This document shows positions 37,244 through 44,837 of a DNA stretch of 64,000 nt, one piece after another. Source of the stretch: Nakaseomyces glabratus (taxonomy: Eukaryota > Ascomycota > Saccharomycetes > Saccharomycetales > Saccharomycetaceae); the NCBI RefSeq assembly GCF_010111755.1, contig NC_088963.1:434001-498000 (forward strand), read 5' to 3'. Made by a program: the position numbers and the translations under genes. The notes under the pieces are model-generated. The model had not been told where the DNA came from and made no database searches. It saw nothing but the letters and a program-made list of their open reading frames with translations. Position 1 is the stretch's first letter. Each line of letters opens with the position of its first letter.

Positions 37244-39049
37244 TTAGATAAATGAAACCAAAAGACCAGCGACGAATAGCAAAGTAGAAGTAAATGATGT
37301 TCTTGAAGCATCGTTCTTCTTTTGACTGTCAGATCTAGTAGATGTAGCAGAGGTACGAGAACGGCTTGTAGTTGAGCGAGTAGAGTTCGAATTACCAGTA
37401 GCAGTGGCACGACCGGTTCCGGTGTTGGTAGCGGATCCACTTACAGTGGCAGCTGCTTGCACAGTGAAGATGTCACCTTGAGTATTGAAACTTGTAGCTA
37501 GAGTACTCCAAGTACTAGAGAAACCAGGGGCACGGACGGCACCTGGCACACTTGAGCTAATAACCTCGATATCCTCTTGGCCGCCGGCATAGTTGGCTTG
37601 TGCCATTGAAATTTCGTAGTTTTCCAGGTCGTAGACGACATAGGCAGAATTCAAGAAAGAGTCACCCAAGATAATACCTCCGCCAGATTGTGGCATGATA
37701 CCCAAGATACAACTGTCACCAGAAGAACCGATGATGAAGTTTGTAATTGGAGCGTTGATGTGGAATCCGCCGAAGTCGAAGACAACTTCAGTGTCATCGG
37801 ACTGGCTTGGACAGGAGAAGACGTAGTAACCGGCTCTGTTCGAGTAAGTAGCCTGCAACTTTTGAACAATACGGGTGACTAGAGCTTGTGGTAGGTAAGT
37901 TAAGGTGGTACCAGAGTCCAATAGGGCGGGGATCTTTGTAGTAGTGATGGTAGTGTTGTCACTAGAGGAAGAGATACCTAGACCATTTAGGGTAACTTCA
38001 AATTGGATAGGGTTCTTGTAACCTTGAGATGCGTAAGTGTTAACCATAGGGATTGTGTACAAGTCACCCAAGTACTTGGAGTGGTCGACGGCACCGAATA
38101 AAACACTTCCGGTTTCTGCGGATGCATTGTTTAGGAATAGAGAGTACGAGTTCGACTTAATGGCGCCGTTTCTTAGCAGCACCAGTGGAAAGTTGTCATA
38201 TTGGTATGGCCTTTGACCCGAAACAGCGGTTCTGCCGGAGTATGTAACTTCTAGGGCTGGAAGACCGATACCCAGGACACCGACAGTGGAGTTAGTTCTG
38301 TTGGCGACGGCGAAGGACAAACCAGTGACGTTCAAGTCTGACAGGTGCAAGTTGTCCATACCCCATGTACCGGAGGCGAAGGTGGAGTCACCGTATTGAA
38401 TCATGAAAGCTGTGTCATTAGAGTGCCAAGTGGAAGACTTGGATGTGTCGAAAGTACCGTACTTGGCACAGTTGATGGTAGCTCTTGCGCCATTAGAAGT
38501 GCCGGCGGCAGTTGGCTGAGCGGAGTCTGTCAATGTGATGGTGGTACCGCCTTGGCCACCTAGCAAACCGTCTGATCCCGTCAGCCAGCTCAAGAGACCG
38601 TCGTTGTGCTCGTCGTCGCGTGGTGCGAGAGTAGTTCTCTCCTTAGCGATATCCCTGGCGTCCTCAAGCGCCCTCTTTAGCTCAGCCTCGAGAAGCATGT
38701 TCTTACCACTCGTGCCCGTGGAGCCCCTACAGTAAGGGTTATCTGAGCCGGTGATCCACAGGTCCGAGGAACCAGTATCCACCAGCACAACAACAGACTG
38801 TGGTGGCGTACCGACTTCCAAAGTGACCGAGTAGAAACTGTTCTGGTTGGTAATCTGCACTTCCTCGTAGCCGTTAGCACGCTTGTTCACCCTAATATCA
38901 GCCTGACTGCGACCACGCTTCGCAGTCTCGAAAGTCTCACCGTAGTACTTGTCAAAATCCAGCTTGACATAGGAGAGATCAGCAACGTTCTTGGCCGCCT
39001 TGCTGTGCGCAGCAACAGACGCCAGCATACATAGCGAACTAAACTTCAT
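37244..39049 (-). CDS. YPS1: Yapsin, GPI-anchored aspartyl protease (Yps1-type)
   Basis: The 601-residue protein has a signal peptide, a propeptide ending at basic sites (KR at 44-45 and NKR at 55-57) and the two catalytic motifs DTGSSDLW (D91) and DSGTTLTYL (D378). An insertion with acidic and basic residues at about 120-165 (ELKRALEDARD, PRDDEHNDG) matches the yapsin processing loop. The Ser/Thr-rich C-terminus (about 520-580) ends in a GPI signal. Family knowledge: yapsins cleave after basic residues, shed or mature GPI wall proteins and support wall integrity. Neighbouring YLR126C makes it the positional YPS1 (YLR120C); I recall the C. glabrata YPS1 on chromosome M apart from the chromosome E yapsin cluster. 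Confidence 0.95.
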   Translation of the reverse strand: MKFSSLCMLASVAAHSKAAKNVADLSYVKLDFDKYYGETFETAKRGRSQADIRVNKRANGYEEVQITNQNSFYSVTLEVGTPPQSVVVLVDTGSSDLWITGSDNPYCRGSTGTSGKNMLLEAELKRALEDARDIAKERTTLAPRDDEHNDGLLSWLTGSDGLLGGQGGTTITLTDSAQPTAAGTSNGARATINCAKYGTFDTSKSSTWHSNDTAFMIQYGDSTFASGTWGMDNLHLSDLNVTGLSFAVANRTNSTVGVLGIGLPALEVTYSGRTAVSGQRPYQYDNFPLVLLRNGAIKSNSYSLFLNNASAETGSVLFGAVDHSKYLGDLYTIPMVNTYASQGYKNPIQFEVTLNGLGISSSSDNTTITTTKIPALLDSGTTLTYLPQALVTRIVQKLQATYSNRAGYYVFSCPSQSDDTEVVFDFGGFHINAPITNFIIGSSGDSCILGIMPQSGGGIILGDSFLNSAYVVYDLENYEISMAQANYAGGQEDIEVISSSVPGAVRAPGFSSTWSTLATSFNTQGDIFTVQAAATVSGSATNTGTGRATATGNSNSTRSTTSRSRTSATSTRSDSQKKNDASRTSFTSTLLFVAGLLVSFI

Positions 39050-39553
39050 ATTCTGTATGTGTGTTTGTACTTGTAGTTCTAGTTCTAGTTTTACTTGTAG
39101 TTCTGGTTCTAGTTCTAGTTCTAGTTCTGGTACTAGAGTAAAGGTATTCAGGAATCACATTTTACAAGCTATATATATGGCAATTATCAAGATCCAAGCC
39201 TTGCAGGGGAGCCCCATCAGCAGTTAATGCCCTTGCCCTTCCCCCCCAAGCCATTAGCGTGAAAAAGAAACTTTTCAAGCCCTTTTCAAGCCCTTTTCAG
39301 CTTTAATTTGAATTTTCTTCAAATTTGTTTTTTCAAGATGCGCAAATTACGTCATTGTGCTTTGCTTCTTTGCTTCTCTTGTGCGGGATTTCTCTCGGGC
39401 TTCATGTTTCATGTACCCGGATCCACTCTGGAAAGTGATTTCCTGCTAAATTTCGCATCTTGCATTAGATGGGGGGGGGCACGCCAAAGTTATTTTAATT
39501 ACTTACGCGTTACATTGCTACACAATTGAGATAATTTAGATAGTTCATATAGT
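39050..39553. promoter_or_regulatory. Yapsin promoter and YLR126C 3' region
   Basis: About 500 bp. It includes the hexamer repeat listed next, a TATATATG at about 39172-39179, a doubled AAGCCCTTTTCA at about 39277-39299, a C7 run near 39241 and a G10 run near 39469-39478. Confidence 0.55.
39068..39135. repeat. AGTTCT hexamer repeat in the yapsin leader
   Basis: Imperfect AGTTCT units (AGAACT on the gene strand) begin about 20-25 bp upstream of the yapsin ATG at 39049 and run for about 65 bp. They probably lie in the 5' UTR, and the TATA candidate is just beyond them. Confidence 0.8.
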
Positions 39554-40321
39554 TCATATCTTGCCGTGGTACAGTTTCCATATGTTTCTTGCTGCGTGGA
39601 CGCCGTCGTTGTTGCTGTGACATCTTTGGATTGTTTCAGCGTACTCTTCGTCGGAGAGTTGGCCCGTCTGGTGTTTGTGCTGTGTGCTCTTGATGGCCAG
39701 CTGGGTGGTGAACTCAGGGTGGCCCTGAAATGTCAGCACGCGCTGCGGCTTGTAGAGGCCCTGGCAGTGGGATTTCTCCGTGTGGCCCCAGTTCTCGTAG
39801 CCCGGCGGGACCTCCTCTACGTGGTCTGAGTGCAGTTCGCTGAGGTAGAGGCGGTCCCGGGAGAACAATGTCTTGCCTGTGGCGTTGAGCTGCACGCCGT
39901 GCACGCCGGCCTCGAGCCCCTTCGGGTTGCGGCCCACCTGCGCACCGAGACTGCGCGCGAGGACCTGGTGGCCGAAGCATATGCCCACGATGGGCAGTGT
40001 GGTCTCATTGACCAGCCGGTACAGCAGCTTGCGCAGATCGACGATCCACTGCGTCTCTGTGTCAAAGGAGTCATAGCGGGACCCAGTGATGTACAGCCCC
40101 AGGTAGTCCCCGCTGCTGAGCTCATCCACGGACGGTAGCTCGCCGTTGTACACATCGAACACCCGGTACTCGATACCGCCCTCGGCCCCCACGTACGGCT
40201 CGTGCTCCTTGGCCTGCTCCAGCAGCTCAACGGCCATAGTGGCAAAGGTCCCGTCGTCGCGGCTCCACTCGTTGGGGTGGTCGGTGTAGAAGATAGCTAC
40301 TTTCCTAGCAGCTACAGTCAT
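39554..40321 (-). CDS. Class I glutamine amidotransferase-like protein (YLR126C)
   Basis: The 255-residue protein (S. cerevisiae YLR126C about 251) has a single class-I GATase domain. The nucleophile is the Cys in VGICFGHQ (about residue 117) and the catalytic His is in FQGHPEF (about 197). Family knowledge: these stand-alone GATase1 proteins resemble GMP synthase glutaminase domains but their substrate is uncertain; a link to copper/iron homeostasis has been suggested in S. cerevisiae. Its coding sequence is much richer in G+C than the neighbours, which also creates long open frames on the other strand. Synteny with APC2 (YLR127C) argues against recent transfer. Confidence 0.9.
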   Translation of the reverse strand: MTVAARKVAIFYTDHPNEWSRDDGTFATMAVELLEQAKEHEPYVGAEGGIEYRVFDVYNGELPSVDELSSGDYLGLYITGSRYDSFDTETQWIVDLRKLLYRLVNETTLPIVGICFGHQVLARSLGAQVGRNPKGLEAGVHGVQLNATGKTLFSRDRLYLSELHSDHVEEVPPGYENWGHTEKSHCQGLYKPQRVLTFQGHPEFTTQLAIKSTQHKHQTGQLSDEEYAETIQRCHSNNDGVHAARNIWKLYHGKI

Positions 40322-40770
40322 TTGGTATCAGCGATATAGAGTCTGCGTGAAATCAAATCAAATCAAAACGAAATAAGTAAAGAAAGGGAGAAGCCTCCTT
40401 TCAGTTACAATAGGGACTTATACAAACATGATATGTAATGGCTTAGAGAGCAGATATATACTCTTGGGGTCGAAAGGCACTCCTTTTATTGAAGCCTTGT
40501 CCGATGAGCAAAGCTCATAGCATTCCACATCATCGCAACTTTTTCCGAAAAAAAAAATATTGATTTAGAACTCCTACGTACTTTTCTGTGCCAGAATGGG
40601 GTGTGTATGCATGAAATCATTAGTTTCCCTAGTAGGGTGTGTGAAGCCACAAGGGCGAACTTTGATAGCCATGATAGATAAGGTTTTGAGATTGACAAAA
40701 ATGGCAAAGTGATGGTGCTTTGATCGCTCCAGTCCTTTGTCCCTTGAAAAGAAAAGGAAACACAAGACCT
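40322..40770. other. YLR126C promoter and APC2 3' region
   Basis: About 450 bp. A short palindromic segment GATGAGCAAAGCTCAT lies at about 40504-40519 (half-PAC), and a GATCGCAACTTTTTCC-like stretch follows near 40530. No gene seen. Confidence 0.45.
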
Positions 40771-43122
40771 CTATCTTATCTGAGGCAGCTTGTAACTGTC
40801 GTTGCTCGCAGAGGAAAGCACACCTTCTTCGACGAGGGTGTCGAGGTAATCTTGCAGCTGCTTCTGGTTTACCGTGCTATAGTGCGAGTCCTTTGGCATG
40901 GCTGATTGTAGTAAAGCGTGAAGCTTGTCTATCTTGAGGGTACCAAGGTTCAAGAGGATGTCTTTAATGTAGGGCAATGCCCTTTCGACATGGTTCTCTT
41001 GCTTGTCCTCGTGTTGAGAAGAACGTTCTACTACGGACTCTTCCAGGACATCTGGTATAGCGGCGTATGTAGAGTCACCTTTCCATCTTAGGAACTCTAA
41101 TGTACGATACTTACCGTCCGAAAAATACAGTACATCTTTGCTTACCCAATATCGTAGAATATCGGCCATCTGCTTAGATTGCATCCCTGATCTTGCACAC
41201 AATTCACTGATTGTGAGGCCCTCGGTGGGAAAATTAGAGTCATGTTTGGGGCTTTTGAACAATGTGAGTACCGAGTATTGACGCAATGACGCTTTACAGT
41301 GCACGGTCCGCCCATCCAAAAAGCTTAAGTTCAAAGAGACAGAACCGTTATCCCTTCTCAGTTCTAATTTTTGGCCGATTTGTTTCTGCGAATAGAAGCG
41401 CGAATATAATTCCAATAGATGTTCCAATTCGCCATCCATCTCAAAGTCACCAGCTTTGCTTTGTGTGTCAGAATTATTTGACCAGTATAATGCAGAAACG
41501 ATCTTCGGGTACACTTTCACGTTGGTATTATGCAAATCAAGTTGCATATCAGTAGCAATTTGCCTACTCTTGTAAATATCTCTTAGCATGATATCAATGG
41601 TATTGATGTTATTCAGGTCTTCTTCATCCATCGTTTCCGTGCTTCTATTGTCAAAACGTTTTTTGAGCAGGCTTAGGAATTTGCTCCACTTTTTATCCAA
41701 TGTGTAGCCTCTTAAATCGAGTAGCTTTTTAGTCAAAAGGTTCTTGAACTCTATAACAAGCGTCTCTTTTGATTCTAGTAGTTCTAATAGAATATCAAAT
41801 AAGTCTAATTTATGATCAGAAAGGATACCTTTACCGAAGGATGTCGGCACTTCTGGGATCCATTCCATATACCTCTTTATTACCTGCTCTAGCACCATAC
41901 TATCCTCTTCTTTGGAAAACGATCCTATCATAGGATCTACCACATCATCTGATTCTTCTGTGTATGAACAGATTTCTGTGTCCTTTAACTCGTTTGTCAA
42001 TGCAGTTAGTTTTTCCTCACTGACTTGGCTAGGCATTGTATTCAGTTGATCAGTTTCATCAAGACCAAGCATTGAAAATAATAATAAATGTACCAGATCT
42101 TTCCGCTGTCTAAAATGAGGTTTAACATATGAGGAAATTGTTTGCAAATATCGACCTGAAGGATCCAAAATGCTAAATGTCTTGATTGTACGAATATAAA
42201 GAAACAAAGCGTCAGCAGTAACAATACTAGGGTTGATAACCTTTAAATTGAACTTTGACAAAAGTTCAACAACTACACAGTTAAAATCGTTCACAGTGGA
42301 TATTTCCTTTCTCAACTCTAATAACGTCGGTTGAACACTTGCAGGATTACTTATGCATATATCAAATATTTCATTGGTTCGAATGGAGATAAATTGCTTC
42401 TCAAAGTATTTGTAAAGTGTATTTGTAATGGTATGATTATCCTCCTGGCAAAATAGTAAGCTTGACAATTGATCCCAGTATTGTGATATGAACTGATTAA
42501 ACGTCTCCATGATTAGGTACCTTTTATTCCATTTTCTTGTATAGTGTAATTGGCAAAACTGCTCAATTTTGTCAAGTATTATATCCAATACAATGCTAGT
42601 AGAATCAGTCTGGCAATAATCAAAGTAATCTACAATTTCCGTAGCTAGTTCAAAATCATCTTCAAGCATCCGGTTTCGGAGTCTCTCAACCGCCCTTGAC
42701 ATAACCTTCTTGTTAGTTTTTAATAGATAGTTCCCAAACAACCTGACTTCATTTTCAACTCGATTATTACCTTCAAAAATTGGTATATATTTTAAAGGGA
42801 ATAAAACGTGCCTCTCTATTCTTTTCAACTCATTGAGAGTCTCTATTCGTTTGTACTCATTGTAAAAATAAACTCTGCATTGCCAACAGTAGTAATCCTG
42901 AATGTTACTTAGAAGTTGATAGTCGTTACTTCCTAGCAATAATTTCTCGATCATTGTCTTAACTAACAAGTTTGGGGGCTTCAATTGGTGATTCTTCTTA
43001 CCAGCTGGATCTAACCATTGAAGCAACACATTCCACTCCTCAGCATTGCTATTCTTGTTGCCGTTGACGCCGTACTCTAAAACAGCCCTCTTGAAAGTCT
43101 TGGTATCCCCAGTTAATATCAT
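40771..43122 (-). CDS. APC2: Anaphase-promoting complex cullin subunit Apc2
   Basis: The start is the first in-frame ATG at 43122 (783 residues); a TAA lies shortly upstream of the TTG-initiated extension. S. cerevisiae Apc2 is about 853 residues. The N-terminal two thirds are helical cullin repeats. The cullin homology region (about 475-640) includes KKWSKFLSLLKKRFDNRST, IMLRDIYKSRQIA and VKVYPKIVSALYW. The extreme C-terminus is a winged helix (RALPYIKDILLNLGTLKIDKLHALL ...). Family knowledge: Apc2 with the RING subunit Apc11 forms the catalytic core of the APC/C ubiquitin ligase acting at anaphase and mitotic exit. Confidence 0.94.
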   Translation of the reverse strand: MILTGDTKTFKRAVLEYGVNGNKNSNAEEWNVLLQWLDPAGKKNHQLKPPNLLVKTMIEKLLLGSNDYQLLSNIQDYYCWQCRVYFYNEYKRIETLNELKRIERHVLFPLKYIPIFEGNNRVENEVRLFGNYLLKTNKKVMSRAVERLRNRMLEDDFELATEIVDYFDYCQTDSTSIVLDIILDKIEQFCQLHYTRKWNKRYLIMETFNQFISQYWDQLSSLLFCQEDNHTITNTLYKYFEKQFISIRTNEIFDICISNPASVQPTLLELRKEISTVNDFNCVVVELLSKFNLKVINPSIVTADALFLYIRTIKTFSILDPSGRYLQTISSYVKPHFRQRKDLVHLLLFSMLGLDETDQLNTMPSQVSEEKLTALTNELKDTEICSYTEESDDVVDPMIGSFSKEEDSMVLEQVIKRYMEWIPEVPTSFGKGILSDHKLDLFDILLELLESKETLVIEFKNLLTKKLLDLRGYTLDKKWSKFLSLLKKRFDNRSTETMDEEDLNNINTIDIMLRDIYKSRQIATDMQLDLHNTNVKVYPKIVSALYWSNNSDTQSKAGDFEMDGELEHLLELYSRFYSQKQIGQKLELRRDNGSVSLNLSFLDGRTVHCKASLRQYSVLTLFKSPKHDSNFPTEGLTISELCARSGMQSKQMADILRYWVSKDVLYFSDGKYRTLEFLRWKGDSTYAAIPDVLEESVVERSSQHEDKQENHVERALPYIKDILLNLGTLKIDKLHALLQSAMPKDSHYSTVNQKQLQDYLDTLVEEGVLSSASNDSYKLPQIR

Positions 43123-43582
43123 AACTACCTTCTCAAAAGAGTTAGGACGAACAAATTGCTTGTCACCTATGTATCGAGCACTTTTCAACTGTTATAGTAC
43201 TTCTTCCACTCGCAAAACACAAAGATCATAAAAAAGAGCTTATAGTCTATACGAAAGTGCACAAAACTAAGCCTAGGATTATACAGTCAGATGTGTGAGT
43301 CCTAGTTGATTTACTGTTCTATCAGCTTATGTTTAACTTTTCAGTGTTATTAATTATTGGGATCATCGATTATCACTCTGTGTTGCCATACAAAAAGTTG
43401 AAGAAGTTCGAACAATAATACACCTAAGGGACCAGAAACAATGGGGTGGAAACTATGCTGAAAATTTCTAGTTAAGCATTGCCAAACTATAATTTATTAG
43501 ATTTGTTCTGGCTAGAGTAGTCATTTGGTAATTGTGCTGCCATATTAGTCTGAGGTTAAGGGAGAAGAGCAAGCTGGTAGTC
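43123..43582. promoter_or_regulatory. Divergent promoter APC2 / DCN1
   Basis: About 460 bp; no strong motif recognised beyond short AT-rich segments. Confidence 0.45.
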
Positions 43583-44404
43583 ATGGTTTCAAGACATGAG
43601 AAGGAGTTAATGAAGACGTTTCAATCATTGACTTCATGCACTGACGAGGGAAAAGCCAAGAGATATTTGAGTGCTAACAATTGGAACATCAACTATGCTT
43701 TGAATGAATACTATGACAAAGAAGTTGGTGGTTTCACTGAGGATCATATGATAAGACATCAGTTTAAGTACCCTGATGAGCTGGTATCATTATTTGGACA
43801 CTATGCGGCTTTAATTGAAGAAGATGGGACTCAGAGTATTACACCCGATGGACTTATAGACTATATCCAAGACTTAGGATATAATTTGGAAGATTTGGTC
43901 ACAATCTCTTTGGCACATTTTTTACAGTGTAAAAACCTAGAGAATCCTATTACTGAAAAGCAGTTCTTGTATTTCTGGTACAATGAGGGCTGTTATACGC
44001 TTGAACAAATGCGACATTATCTAGAGGACTGTGAAAGAAAACTATGTAACGATTGGAAGTATTTCACTACAATATACAACTATTCATTTGATTTGAATGC
44101 CAGTAAGCAAGGAGTGGTGGAAACAGACATAGCTATTGAGTACTGGAAACTGTTTTTTGAAGAGAACAGAACTAAGTTATCAGGAATAATAAAAGTTGAT
44201 CAAGCACATTTGGACCTGTGGTGTAAATTTCTCCAGGATGAACACAAGAAACTAATCCATAAAGATACATGGCAGATGTTGTTGTTATTTTTCAAGAAAT
44301 TTCCCTCCTTAGACGCAATCAAAACTGAATACAACGAGGCAGATGCTTGGCCCTACACCATTGATGAGTTTTACGAATACCTAGAAGAGAGAAATGTCCT
44401 CTGA
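43583..44404 (+). CDS. DCN1: Cullin neddylation scaffold Dcn1
   Basis: The ATG at 43583 gives 273 residues (S. cerevisiae about 269); an upstream TTG frame is ignored. The N-terminus is a UBA domain (MKTFQSLTSCTDEGKAKRYL, NNWNINYALNEYYD). The PONY/DUF298 domain follows from about 80 to the end, with DYIQDLGYNLEDL, EYWKLFFEENR, LWCKFLQDE, DTWQMLLLFFKKFP and AWPYTIDEFYEYL. Family knowledge: Dcn1 binds Ubc12 and cullins and promotes Rub1/Nedd8 attachment to Cdc53. It sits next to the cullin-like APC2 with an order matching YLR127C-128W-129W; S. cerevisiae DCN1 has an intron but none is needed here. Confidence 0.96.
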   Translation: MVSRHEKELMKTFQSLTSCTDEGKAKRYLSANNWNINYALNEYYDKEVGGFTEDHMIRHQFKYPDELVSLFGHYAALIEEDGTQSITPDGLIDYIQDLGYNLEDLVTISLAHFLQCKNLENPITEKQFLYFWYNEGCYTLEQMRHYLEDCERKLCNDWKYFTTIYNYSFDLNASKQGVVETDIAIEYWKLFFEENRTKLSGIIKVDQAHLDLWCKFLQDEHKKLIHKDTWQMLLLFFKKFPSLDAIKTEYNEADAWPYTIDEFYEYLEERNVL

Positions 44405-44837
44405 TACACAAAACAATACCACCTTATTTAATCACTACCTACTGTACATATCTAGATTAAGATAAACCAAATATATTATAGAGCGAATATCAGGAACAAA
44501 ATTAAAAACATTTTATCTAATACATGTCAATTGAGATGATCAGGGAATTGAAGCTGTTAGGCATTATTACTTGCAATACCTATATCACATATTACGCCAT
44601 ACTATTCTCAAGTGAAAAATTTCTGAAATTTTTCAAAATTTCTCTGAATCGATGCGATGAGCTCATCTCATCGCCTAAACCTGGTCAATAATAACAGCAG
44701 ATGAGCTTTATATAGTTATGTAGTTACTGGCTGTAATATATGACAGATTTGAGAGGTTTAGTTTCTGAACTTGGTTGTATCTTGGTGGATATATAAGGCA
44801 TAAAAATACATCAAGTGAATCATCGGCTAAATAGGAT
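44405..44837. promoter_or_regulatory. DCN1-DIP2 intergenic region with RRPE and inverted PAC pair
   Basis: RRPE-like TGAAAAATTT (44613-44622) and TGAAATTTTTCA (44624-44635) lie beside two PAC boxes facing each other at 44654-44661 and 44667-44674, 165-185 bp upstream of the DIP2 ATG. Confidence 0.88.

Noticed and set aside
39554..40321. Horizontal transfer of the GC-rich amidotransferase gene
   Set aside because: Its place next to APC2 matches S. cerevisiae YLR126C-127C, so recent transfer is unlikely.
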